DNA from: Branchiostoma floridae
Taxonomy: Eukaryota > Chordata > Leptocardii > Amphioxiformes > Branchiostomatidae
Direction: 5' to 3'
Assembly: GCF_000003815.2 (NCBI RefSeq)
Contig: NC_049982.1
Location: 30,807,850-30,871,849 of the forward strand
DNA: 64,000 nucleotides
Of this stretch, positions 10,801-20,270 are shown in pieces. Numbering within the stretch: position 1 is the first letter of the stretch; every line of letters starts with the position of its first letter. Position numbers and translations under genes: made by a program. Under the pieces are notes generated by a model that had not been told where the DNA came from, made no database searches, and saw only the letters and a list, made by a program, of their open reading frames with translations.

Positions 10801-13007
10801 TAATTATTTGTGATACCTATGGGCCCTTGTCTGAGTTAAGCCTACGGTCAATAATAACAGTTTGTGAAAAAATCAAACTTTTAAGTCCCTAAAACGTTTA
10901 AGAAAAGATCAATTTCGGGAGATATTGAGCATTATATGAAAAATATAAAATAATGTTTATTTTTTGCCCCTCCTCCTTGGAAAACTGAATTTTTCAACTG
11001 AATAAGTTTAAAGGTTGAATAAGATTTGCTAGCAAAAGGTGATGCCACAATTTGAACAGAAAAACCATGCTGGGTGAAAGAGCAAATATCACTCTACCAC
11101 AAAACCTTTTGTGTTAGATGGTTGCAACGAAATTACATTTCTAAGCCTCTTTCAGGACGTGGCCCCGAACAGCCATCAATTCGTCCTTCGATCATTTTTT
11201 TGCCAAATATGACAGGGATTTTAGCAAGATAACTCCGGAAGACAAATGACTTCAAAATGACTAAATCTGCTCAGTCACGATTGATAAAAATTTTGAGCGT
11301 TGCCTCACCGAGGATGAACTGTACTGAACCAAAACTTTGATTGATGATCACACAAGTCAGTCATACCATTATGGGTAATGGTTCATGTCGCTTCTTGCCA
11401 TCTATCGCTACATGAAGTGTCCATTAGGCATTAGTGAAGTCTCTGGATATGATTCCTGACGCCAGTGAACCCGACATGGCGACATAAAACCATTCGACTC
11501 GTACCATTTCCTCTCATTATAGACGTTTAAGCCAGTTACTGTATGTTTGATTGTCGGAAGATTTTTTTTTACGAGTGTCATGTGTAGTCGTACGAAAGGA
11601 AAGTGACTTTGTAGTGACTTTGTAAGCTTGTATACTGACCCTAAGTGTTTTACACCAGTTAAAGTACATTGTTATCATCGTATAATGTTGAAAATGAAAT
11701 AGGCAGTCTACCTGTTTTCTTACAAGTGTGTAGCTATTACGCGTACGACAGGTTTTCAAGCAGAGGTTCTGGGGGTGGGGTGGGAGGGGCGTTACTTTAT
11801 AGCTGTCAGGAAGGGGAGAAATACGAAAATAGCAATCGACCTATCCCACGTCATCTTTTGTTGACGTCAAATCTTTCTTTTCTATCTTAACTATCAATGG
11901 TGAATCGAGGTTTGGAATTCTTATCAAGAAGCAAGAAGCAAGTATAGGCGAAAGACTCACAATTTTTAATAATAGATCGTAATGTGAGTACATGTTCGCG
12001 ATCGCATGGCATTAAACAGGCAGAGAAAAAGCTACAGGCCTGTATTTTTTTGAAGAGGTAAAAAAATATTTCTTCCCTTGATTTACACATTTAGCTCTGT
12101 CAATACGTTTTGAAATAGAAAGGTAACATTTTCGAGAAGATGCAACATGTTTTTCCTGGTAATTTGGCTTTCTACGAAACCAATACACTCACTCAGACAC
12201 ACGCACACATACATGTACAAACGCACACATCAAAAAGAAAACCCGAATTCTCCATGAGAACAAGAATTTTATAATAAGACATTTATATTTCGATATTTCC
12301 TCTAGGGCCAGGAATGGATCGAGGGTTCCTTCAGCTGCATTGCCGCGACGCTCCAGCAGATCGTTGGGCCGGACCTGGAGGACTGTGACCGCCTGGGCAG
12401 CCTGGTGCTCACGATAGAGGAGGAGTGTTTCTCCAACTACGGCATCTGTCAGATGGTGCGGTACAACGCCGGTCCGCTAGAGGCGTCGCTGGCGTCTGCT
12501 GACATTATGACTCAGAAGTATGTAATAGATTATCCATGATGTATTAAATAGGAGTGGTGTTTTATTTCATTTCTGTGTTTTGGTTACAAACACAATTAAA
12601 AATTACAACCAAGTAATTTTTCGGGGGCCGATACCGACTTCCACGCACCTTTGATCCTTTGCTGGCGTCACACTTCCGGTCTGGATGTGTGACGTAGGCT
12701 TTGGGTCATTTCAACTTGATGTGGATCAGAGGACAGATGACTGTTCACTTCACTATTGTATGCTATTATTGTACTTCCATGTATACCTGCAATTAGCCTT
12801 CGGGTATGAATTTGTAATAAAGATTATCATTATTATTATTATTATTGTAGGACCGGTCAGCAGCTTGTCCAGACCGCCATGCAGTGCGGCCGCACGGTGC
12901 GGTTCATCGTCCACCGGATCCTGAGAGACATCCTTGGCGGGAACCCCACCCTCTTCTCCTCCCACGACTTACGGTTACTCAGCCTCATGAGGGGCCTCGG
13001 CAAGTGA
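328..13007 (+). CDS. STC: Stanniocalcin, 4 exons, 210 aa
   Basis: Exons are 328-439, 4527-4678, 12306-12517 and 12851-13007. The joins keep one frame (phases 1, 0, 2) and every intron is GT-AG. Stanniocalcins are secreted glycoprotein hormones linked to calcium and phosphate handling. Residues 1-20 form a signal peptide ([20 protein letters not shown]). The mature part has ten cysteines spaced as in the family core: QQC, NVC, FLC, DTC, DLC, FSC, EDC, EEC, GIC and MQC. Family-like stretches are [26 protein letters not shown] and [10 protein letters not shown]. The four-exon layout also matches vertebrate STC genes. The protein stops about 40 residues earlier than human STC1. It therefore lacks the eleventh, inter-chain cysteine and the histidine-rich tail, and it has no NxS/T glycosylation site next to the fourth core cysteine. 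The start was chosen for its signal peptide and good splice donor. Assignment to STC1 or STC2 is not possible. Confidence 0.9.
455..900. repeat. Degenerate tandem repeat in stanniocalcin intron 1
   Basis: About three copies of a segment containing cgtacgattgtc, acgatatagaggca, gagactgtcttg and ttacggaaaa begin near 468, 594 and 750, with spacings of about 126 and 156 bases. Short open frames over it only reflect the repeat (a recurring [10 protein letters not shown] peptide), so it is not read as coding. It starts about 30 bases after the exon 1 donor. Confidence 0.7.
2790..2997. mobile_element. MITE family B, copy 1 (stanniocalcin intron 1)
   Basis: An imperfect palindrome of about 208 bases. 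Its ends read gttcacttttatccgcaggg and the inverse of ggttaccctacagataaagg, with further inverted matches to gatatcaagtcgatggacgg and tttgaaacc inside. A second copy lies at 48778-48987. It has no coding capacity, so it is a non-autonomous DNA element. Confidence 0.75.
3753..3930 (-). mobile_element. MITE family A, copy 1 (inverted)
   Basis: A 178-base element with terminal inverted repeats (tagtagaagccag and its partner ggcttctactgta) and internal gtgcaattaa and cgcattattgcacc motifs. It is the reverse complement of copies at 10202-10378 and 43980-44152. Confidence 0.8.
4045..4345 (-). mobile_element. LINE 3' end fragment
   Basis: On the minus strand a frame ends at 4165 in the peptide [17 protein letters not shown], preceded by [14 protein letters not shown]. 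This parallels the end of the fragment at 5971-6360 ([17 protein letters not shown], then [13 protein letters not shown]). The 3' tails are also shared: a ctttattg-caacaattgta block near 4051 is matched near 5855. It is a 5'-truncated non-LTR retrotransposon remnant in stanniocalcin intron 1. Confidence 0.6.
4704..5259. mobile_element. MITE split by a SINE insertion
   Basis: The left half (tagaggttcgcctctggctg at 4704) and the right half (agccggagcagaacctctgc ending at 5259) are inverted repeats of one palindromic element. They are separated by the SINE at 4828-5229. A related uninterrupted element lies at 54862-55044. It starts only about 25 bases after the exon 2 donor of stanniocalcin. Confidence 0.65.
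4828..5229 (+). mobile_element. tRNA-derived SINE with poly(A) tail
   Basis: The head resembles a tRNA: A-box-like gtgtagcgcagtgggtccgc and B-box ggttcgaatcc near 4880. The body (cttgggaaatgcactttac, then gagtacctagcttcggctag) recurs on the minus strand at 25080-25437 and, in part, at 62926-63320. It ends in about 13 adenines. A short aagtca occurs on both sides as a possible target duplication. It is not called a tRNA gene because the acceptor stem does not close. Confidence 0.85.
5423..5829. mobile_element. hAT-like MITE, family E, copy 1
   Basis: The element starts tagggctgggta and ends acccacccta-like (cacccctaa edge). It is flanked by a perfect 8-bp duplication, ATCATGAC (5415-5422 and 5830-5837). 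The interior is rich in the palindromic words ggtccgg and ccggacctg. An 8-bp duplication is typical of hAT transposons. Related copies are at 18013, 19704 and 25470. Confidence 0.85.
5845..6360 (-). mobile_element. LINE fragment with C-terminal ORF2 end (129 aa)
   Basis: A minus-strand frame of 129 aa (6360-5971) carries [19 protein letters not shown]. This is the Cys-x2-Cys...His...Cys knuckle found after the reverse transcriptase in many LINE ORF2 proteins, preceded by the typical [18 protein letters not shown]. No reverse transcriptase or endonuclease part is present, so the copy is 5'-truncated. Its last residues match the fragment at 4045-4345, so both belong to one LINE family. It lies in stanniocalcin intron 2. 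Confidence 0.75.
7208..7341. repeat. Inverted repeat (hairpin)
   Basis: The left arm (cagtcaggcccgtcgatctc, then attagcgc) is matched in inverse order by gcgctaatgtgagatcggcg and ggctgactg. It is GC-rich compared with its surroundings, so it is probably a small foldback DNA element. Confidence 0.6.
7786..7970. repeat. (GT)n microsatellite
   Basis: About 185 bases of GT dinucleotides with scattered interruptions. The Cys/Val-rich frames that cross it are a by-product of the repeat. Confidence 0.97.
8735..9245. mobile_element. Long inverted-repeat element
   Basis: The arms at about 8735-8880 and 9115-9240 are inverted copies. Both carry a central ccatataatcaaatcaacat-type block and the caaaaaaaaccaa end. 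The block gatgtcatccatataatcaa also occurs near 5351, 14480, 46935, 55340 and 56770. It is a foldback-type element in stanniocalcin intron 2. Confidence 0.65.
9950..10201. repeat. Tandem repeat, unit about 50-60 bp, 5 copies
   Basis: The unit contains agccaatccaaacacgcgac followed by a T-run and tgccaaatgaccgttatc. About five diverged copies run head to tail and abut the MITE at 10202. Each unit contains a CCAAT word. There is no coding capacity. Confidence 0.8.
10202..10378 (+). mobile_element. MITE family A, copy 2
   Basis: Same family as 3753-3930 and 43980-44152. It starts acagaagccgcttaattgca and ends ttaactggcttctactgta, with the internal caataatgcgaagtta block. Confidence 0.85.
12615..12760 (+). 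repeat. Dispersed repeat family Q, copy 1
   Basis: It contains gggggccgataccgac, cctttgctggcgtcacactt and ggtctggatgtgtgac. Related copies are at 54358-54600 and 56525-56700, and part of it near 53800-53890. It lies in stanniocalcin intron 3, only about 90 bases before exon 4, and is followed by an (ATT)n run at 12818-12848. Confidence 0.7.
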
Positions 13008-13411
13008 ACACCATCATCACCACAAAACCTAACAAAAATTGGAATATTTTGCGCTGTGTAGATGCGAGGGACAGACAGATATATATGGCAAATTGTGAGA
13101 GCTGAAATATGAGAGATATAGTTACAGACTTAACATTTGAATTGCATTATTTTACAACTATCATTATCTTTATTATCAGACGGAAGAAAAGGTGAATGGA
13201 GCTTGTGACGTCAGCACTGGGGGCGGTACCGACTTCAGATGAACTATGACCCAGTCCTGACGTCAAAAGTGGGACAAAAAATCACGTGACTTGGGTTAGA
13301 TAGTTAAAGAGAGATTCGGTCGAAAAATCCAGTGAGAGCTATTTTGAGCTGGAAAGCATTTTTTTGTTCTCATTATATTTATACAGATTATAATAATATG
13401 CGGAATATGAA

Positions 13412-13417
13412 AATAAA
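13412..13417 (+). promoter_or_regulatory. Candidate poly(A) signal of stanniocalcin
   Basis: An AATAAA lies 405 bases after the stanniocalcin stop codon and is followed by a T-rich stretch. This is the first canonical hexamer downstream of the stop. Confidence 0.45.
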
Positions 13418-15850
13418 GATTTTGTTTTCAAAAGTATTTATTGATTAATAAGGAGTGGTAAAGTAGACTATAGTTAAGTGCTTTATACAATCAAGAATAC
13501 AAAAACACCGCATCATATTGTTATCCTGGAAATGTATCAATGCAAGTCAACTAATGCATCAATGATAACTAAGCAAAAACAAGTGTCATAATGCCTAGCT
13601 TCTTTCTCTAGCATAGTACGCACCACATTTTTTTTCGTTCAAAAGATCAATTTAAAACTGAATGTGTCCGAGTCATCGGTAGAACATTCAGACGAAGTAT
13701 TCATAGATATATTACCCGTACAAAATGAACAGATACTTGTGTTGTGTATATGGCATTGTTTGGCCAACAACAACAACAGAATGAAAATGTTACAAAGATA
13801 CTGGATATTGAAATGCCTCTGATTCCAACTGCATTGAATCTAGAAATCACTGTGTTCGCGGTAAATAATAATAGTGTTGATCACATCGTGTATTCTTATA
13901 CATAGCTTAAAAAGATCTAATATAATGTGTACGTAATGCGTAAAGTTACGGGCGTATTTTGGATAAAATTGCGTAGCAAACTGCATATTGTACTCAGCTA
14001 AAGAAAACTAAGTGTCAGCCTATCTACAGTAATCACAAAGGACCCAGGCCTAGCCGTGAGGTTTCCATAACAACCATGCTGTAAACAGAAGAAACCAATT
14101 GGACACAGGAAATGGGCTATGGCCCTTCGTAATTTCAGGATGGCAACACCAATGTACCAAAGGACCCGCTGTTGGGAAAAATAAAGGAGATACTTGGGAA
14201 TTGAATTTCTGTTGGTACTTTCTTTGTTTTGTTGCATGCTCTTGGAAACAGGCGCTAGACAGGATTTTGTTTTAGCGTATAGTGAAGCGACAAGTTGGGG
14301 CGGAAAAGGGGTCTTGGCTACGAGTCAGTACCGGTACAAAAAGTGTCACTTCTAGTGTCACTTCTACAAGTACAATCATTAGGCTACAACACAACATATC
14401 GTCATGTTGACAATCTACAAAGAAGAAAAAAGTATCTTCGTTTTTTTTTCTGAAATCAGACAAAAATTAGTGACCACGCTGATGTCGTCCATAAAATCTA
14501 TTTGCTGTGGCCTTAGATACAGCCACGCTGGTTGAAAGTTACCACGGAGCGTATGCGTGGTGGGCGCATTTTATAGTGTGGCGGCCCTTAACGGTTAAAT
14601 GCACTAGCCATACCCCGTTAACAGTGAGTGGCTTGTGGTGTTAGTGATACTTTAATACTATCGAGGATTAAGACATGCGCGACGCCTCTTAATGGTAAAA
14701 CTACATGTATATAGTGAACCAAAGAGAGCCGCTGGCGGAAAAATAATGAGGGTGGGAGACACTGATAGTAAATTTCTAATGGTACACTCATTGTTTTATA
14801 CCATGCTGTTGGAAACAGCAAGGGCTTACGTTGCATAGATACTTAAATACCACCCAGGATCAGTTCTTGCTGTAGCAAAAGTAGTGAAACATTTCCCTAA
14901 TCTTTTCCTGTCAGTAACTTCCGTTTTCTTACCTCTCATAATCTTTCTAGATCTCTTCTGACTAGTCTGAATTTAATTTGTCGTATCGTTGACGGCAAAT
15001 GCCTACAAGACAAGAAAGGTAGCATTTTTGCGAAAATGCAGAATGTTACCCTATAGCCTTTAGCCAAGCTACGCGCACACAATATCATACCATTATTCAT
15101 TACCCCTACAGTATTGTGTGCGAGGTAAAATCTACATTTACTTGGCTTTTGGACATTAACATAATTATACAATACTATCAGGCTCACCATAGTGTTGTGT
15201 GCAAGTAAAAAAAACAGGTTTGCTGTAGGTAAATACTGGTCATATTCATCCATACAGCTAATATGCAAACGCAGTTCTAAGCTTTGATTGGGTTCTGACA
15301 GAAAAGGAATAAAAAGAACACACCAGCAAAAACAATGTGTTTTGTTTATCCGTTTGTTTTCGTTCAAACATCAAAGACATCATTTTTTTTCAGATTAGAC
15401 ACCTTAATGACTCTTTTCAAGCATATACATGAAAGTTTGCTCCACAATTCAGATTTCAAACAAAAATCATGTTAAATTAAACCATGACGCTACTAACATG
15501 TGATCAACAGACGTATTGTAGTAGAGACGTTAGAAAGAAAACGGCCTCATCACATATCAGAGACGGCCGAAATCTGCTCTTTCTAAACTTCAACAACCAC
15601 CAAATCCCCTCTTGTTAATTAATAATTATAACCCTCTCGTACATTTATGTAAACACAATATGGAAACCTCTTCTAGCATAGTATACGCGAAAGACCCGTC
15701 CTTGTAGGAAGCGAGAAAATGATTCATCCGGTGGCTTTTAAGTGCCGCCTTGCGGTTCGTTTGTGTACTGCAGGTAAGGTACACCAGCTCATAAGCGCAT
15801 TGCTTACGATATCAACAATGGGCAGTTAGCACTGAGACTACAGCCAGAAA
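13418..15850. other. Intergenic DNA, no gene seen
   Basis: This AT-rich sequence has only short frames without family features. Weak repeats include cacacaatac/gtattgtgtgcgagg inverted pieces near 15075-15210. I see no exon with both splice signals and a recognisable peptide. Confidence 0.45.
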
Positions 15851-16887
15851 AAGGGATAGCACTGTGTCATCCGATCAGTACCAAGTAAGGGATAGCCAAT
15901 CAGTACCACGTAAGGGATAGCCAATCAGTACCAAGTAAGGGATAGCCAATCAGTACCAAGTAAGGGATAGCCAATCAGTACCAAGTGAGAGATAGCTAAT
16001 CAGTGCCAGATAAGGGATAGCTAATCAGTAACAAGTAAGGGATAGCTAATCAGTAACAAGTAAGGGATAGCTAATCAGTAACAAGTAAGGGATAGCTAAT
16101 CAGTGCCAAATAAGGGATAGCTAATCAGTACCATGTAAGGGATAGCTAATCAGTAACAAGTAAGGGATAGCTAATCAGTACCAAGTAAGGGATAGCTTAT
16201 CAGTAACAAGTAAGGGATAGCTAATCAGTAACAAGTAAGGGATAGCTAATCAGTACCAAGTAAGGGATAGCTAATCAGTAACAAGTAAGGGATAGCTAAT
16301 CAGTAACAAGTAAGGGATGGCTAATCAGTACCAAGTAAGGGATAGCTAATCAGTAACAAGTAAGGGATAGCTAATCAGTACCAAGCAAGGGATAGCTAAT
16401 CAGTAACAAGTAAGGGATAGCTAATCAGTACCAAGTAAGGGATAGCTAATCAGTACCAAGTAAGGAATAGCTAATCAGTACCAAGTAAGGGATACCTAAT
16501 CAGTACCAAGTAAGGCATAGCTAATCAGTACCAAGTAAGGGATAGCTAATCAGTAACAAGTAAGGGATAGCTAATCAGTAACAAGTAAGGGATAGCTAAT
16601 CAGTAACAAGTAAGGGATATCTAATCAGTACCAAGTAAGGGGTAGCTAATCAGTACCAAGTAAGGGATAGCTAATCAGTAACAAGTAAGGGATAGCTAAT
16701 CAGTAACAAGTAAGGGATATCTAATCAGTAACAAGTCAGGGATAGCGAATCAGCACCATGTAAGGGACAGCCAATCAGCACTAAGTAAAGGGATATTCAC
16801 TCAACCTAATGTAAGGGATAGCCAATCAGCACTAAGTACAGGATAGCCAATCAGCACCATGTAAGGGAAAGCCAATCAGCACCAAAA
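15851..16887. repeat. 25-bp minisatellite, about 41 units
   Basis: The consensus unit is taagggatagctaatcag plus taccaag, 25 bases. Two common forms differ at one base (cagtaCcaag and cagtaAcaag) and are interspersed. Core units read gctaatcag, while the outermost units on both sides read gccaatcag and are more diverged. This gradient is expected when the centre of an array is homogenised by unequal exchange. The repeat has stops in all frames read and is not a CRISPR array, since there are no distinct spacers. Confidence 0.97.
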
Positions 16888-17329
16888 ACAGAAAAAAAAA
16901 TCACCAAATTGAATGAGAAAATCTACCTTCAATATACATTTCCAACTTGCCACAGCTACTATCGAAGAAATATTTTAAATCCTTCATTTGCATAACAGAG
17001 ACTGCTTTCAAATACTAGTTGTGAATTTCAGTTTATTTTCAATACTTGTTACTCCCTTCATCCCGTAGCTACACATTTAACATGTACATCACAACATCAG
17101 TTATCAATAGCATAAAAAAAGATGCAATCTGCAGTTTCAACACTGTGTAATGTTGCAGAGTTGCAAACATGGCAGTGATTATCAAAAACGTTCCAGCAAT
17201 GCAAAAACCTAGTAGACATTTCCTCCCACTAGCTAAGTCATGGAGCTACTTGCAACATTTTGTAGTATTTACATACACACCCCCTTACAGGTATGAATAC
17301 ATTTTCCCTCTACCAGTATGAAAACTACT
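16888..17329. other. Intergenic DNA, no gene seen
   Basis: AT-rich spacer between the minisatellite and the family D MITE. It holds nothing recognisable. Confidence 0.4.
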
Positions 17330-17582
17330 AAAGGTGGTATCTCACTGCACTTGGGGCACCAGTGTGGCACTACGGGGTTTGAAAGATTACTCAACAAATT
17401 TCAGAGATGAAGAACTAATTTTCTTACATTTTGTGTATTTTGGTTTCTTCTAGGTAATACTTTTACGCATTACGTAATATATCTAAATTATAAAAAGTCA
17501 ACGAAAATAACACAACAGTGCCGCAGTGAAAAAACCATGCAGTGCCGTACTGGTGCCTCAAGTGCAGTGAGATACCACCTTA
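17330..17582. mobile_element. MITE family D, copy 1
   Basis: A palindromic element starting aaggtggtatctcactgcac and ending gtgcagtgagataccacctt. Sub-terminal inverted gcactacgggg and ccatgcagtgc blocks follow, then an AT-rich centre with attacgtaatat. Copies lie at 39836-40090 and 57929-58179, with a diverged relative at 55041-55270. Confidence 0.85.
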
Positions 17583-18012
17583 AGTAAACAATACTTTAAC
17601 CTTTCTTGTACTTTGTCTTGTTTTTGAAAAACCTTATGAAATTTTCCATATTATTGTACATTCTCAACAATCATCACCATCTGTTAATTGCAATCTTTCA
17701 AATCACCTATATGTAGTCCCCAATACAAGGTATCTATGCTCCAAAGCATTTCCACATACCCATATCATAATTGTATATCCATAATAATATACTTTGAACA
17801 CATTCAGTACTTAAGGTTCTTTGTTTGCTCCTATTCGTACAACGCTATTTGCACACACCCAAATAAAAAGCCTGAGTCAATATTAACAGTATCATCTAGA
17901 TACACACAATGAAAAGTTTGCCGTCACCAAAGTTTATGGTGAATACAGTGGAATAGTTAGCTAAAAAAGCAGCAAATGCCAAAAGCAGTAACTGTAATGG
18001 AAATGTCAGGTA

Positions 18013-18415
18013 TAGGGCTGGGTACCGGTACACTGTACCCGTACAAAACCGGATTTTCTTACTGGACCGGTCCAGAAAAACCGGACCTGAAAAAATTAAG
18101 TGGACCGGATGTTGGACCTATTAGAAAATTAACAGATCATTTGATCAGGCATTCACACGTTTTGGCGCTTGCAGGTGGAAGAAAATAAAGAGCGAAGCAG
18201 ATCAGAGTTTATAGTCATTTCTACCAAGTTTTACCGTCAATCGTACAGGTGTAGTTAGCGTTGTAGGATTTTAATACGCCAGTGTTTGTCTAATACTCCA
18301 CCAAACAGATTTCTTTGTAGTGAAATGGACCATTGGTACGAGTCATACTAAATCAGGTCCAGGATCAGGTCCGGAACTGGACCTGATCCTTTGGACCTGA
18401 ATTTACCCACCCCTA
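18013..18415. mobile_element. hAT-like MITE, family E, copy 2
   Basis: Starts tagggctgggtaccggtac and ends acccacccta. It is flanked by a perfect 8-bp duplication, GTCAGGTA (18005-18012 and 18416-18423). It is strongly similar to 5423-5829 over its length. Confidence 0.9.
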
Positions 18416-18735
18416 GTCAGGTAGATATTCCTACCACAAAGATCAAAATTTACCACTGAAAACATTTGTATTGGCCTTGAAATCAGCACCATGTTTGTTT
18501 TGAGACTCTTTCAAAAGCACATTTTCTCAGCATAAGATACAATACAAGGAGAAATCATACATTCTCTTCATTCTTTGTCCATACCTCTCTGTCCTCATTG
18601 AAAACTGCAGTTAACTTGATGCCAAGTTGTTCTGCTAACGGCCAAACCTGTACCTAACCTCTGTTACCTATACCTGTATGTGATATCATGTTTAGGTACG
18701 CATTACTAAGCAGTTCTGTTCCCATTACACTCAAG

Positions 18736-18959
18736 TACTGTACATGCATTTAGGTTTGCGGGGATTTAATTCAACGGTAGCGGGAAAAAAGGACTATTCG
18801 CAGTGGTTTTAAGTTCACGGTATAGCACCATGCACTGTAGTGTCTTACTGCCATGGAAAAATGTTCGCGGCAGTTCTAAGTTCGCAGTAAATTTGCAACG
18901 CGACGACCGAGAACATAAAGCCACCGCGAAAATTTCTGCATTTACAGTACATGTATGTA
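18736..18959. mobile_element. MITE family C, copy 1
   Basis: A palindromic element with tactgtacatgcattta at the left and tgcatttacagta at the right. The arms contain aagttcgcgg and aatgttcgcgg blocks. Other copies are at 22309, 23776 and 46424. Confidence 0.8.
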
Positions 18960-19339
18960 CTTACTTGTACCATGTGCCTAAACATGCGCTGTTCCTACTG
19001 CAGAGAAGAAAATCTTACACTGAATACAGAGTGACAACATTGTACAGGAGTTGAAATCAGTGCACCTTTGTTATACAGCCTTCATGCCAAAATAGGTTCT
19101 CTGCACGAGATAGCTTAAGCCTAAACATTCTGTTGACTGTTTAGTTATGATTCTGTCAATCATCAAAGACCACAGGTTACTTTTCTATATTTGTCAAAAT
19201 GTTCAGGTACAGATACAGGTCCAGACCTGTCATACAAAGAGCTCTGTACCTAGTGTTATGTTTACAATTGTTGCTACATGTACACAGCATTATCACATTC
19301 AATAGTGTTCTTGCATGGCCTTTACAATGCAGGTTCCCT

Positions 19340-19412
19340 CTATGCTGTGATTTGGGACCCTTTCGCTGTGATTTGGGCCCATATGCTGTGATTTGGGCCC
19401 TTACGCTGTGTT
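19340..19412. repeat. Short tandem repeat, unit about 20 bp
   Basis: Three and a half units of gctgtgatttgggccc. It accounts for the overlapping short frames on both strands here. Confidence 0.8.
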
Positions 19413-19703
19413 CTAACCAACAAATAGGGGCCTTTCCGTTGCTTGGCAACAAAGGTAAAGAATAGTTTATTTTACTAAATTCAGTCTCAAAATGCAGGTT
19501 ATAGTGTTTTTGAGGGTTATAAATTTAAACATTTCAGGTCTAGAGGAGGTTCAAGACCCCTAAATTGCTAACGCCTGTTTCACTTAGCACATTGCTGAAA
19601 TGTAGCACTAAGATTCCCTTATGCTGTGAATAAATTCTGTTGAGAAACCTGACATAAATGTTTCCCTCAAATCCAGCAAAACAAGCAATGCTTCACTCAA
19701 TAC

Positions 19704-20118
19704 TAGGGGTTAGTACCAGTACTGGTACAAAACCGCTTTTCTTGTTTGAACGGTCCGAACAAAACAGACCTGAAAAAATCAGTGGAGCAGTTTTTGGACC
19801 GAATAGAAAATGAACCGATCATATCGGCAGAGGTTTAAGCGTTTCAACAGGCAAAAAAAAAAAAAAGGAGTCAGCTCTACCAAGTTTCTTCGGTCAAACT
19901 TGATTTAACGACAGTGATTTTGTCCACATGATGACAATCAGCTCAATTGAGACATCCACTTTCAGTACACCCCAAAGTTTTCATTCCCAATAGACAAATG
20001 TCAAAGCCAACCCCATGTTTTTAGACAATCAGGTCCAGGTTCATTTCCTAGACCTGGACCTGACCCTCTGGATCTGAACAGGACTTGTACCTATTTTCTG
20101 TACTGGTACCCACCCATA
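19704..20118. mobile_element. hAT-like MITE, family E, copy 3
   Basis: A diverged family E copy starting taggggttagtacc and ending acccaccata. The flanking octamers ctcaatac and ctcatcac match at 6 of 8 bases, as expected for an older insertion. It lies about 150 bases downstream of the TEX261 stop, probably in its 3' UTR or flank. Confidence 0.75.
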
Positions 20119-20270
20119 CTCATCACAATTTGCTGCTATCAAAGTGGAATAAAAAATCATTTGTTGGAGAACAAAGTGTGTTTTTCCACGAAGATCACGC
20201 TGCCAAGAAGACTCCACATCTTCTACAATCTTGAAACACTTGAGATACGCGACTTTCTTTTTGCAGAGTC

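Noticed and set aside
14936-15367. Minus-strand open frame of 143 codons
   Set aside because: The peptide has no family signature, the DNA contains small inverted repeats (cacacaatac pieces), and no splice-linked partner is seen.
15851-16887. CRISPR-like array
   Set aside because: Units are contiguous 25-bp repeats without spacers, in a eukaryotic context; it is a minisatellite.
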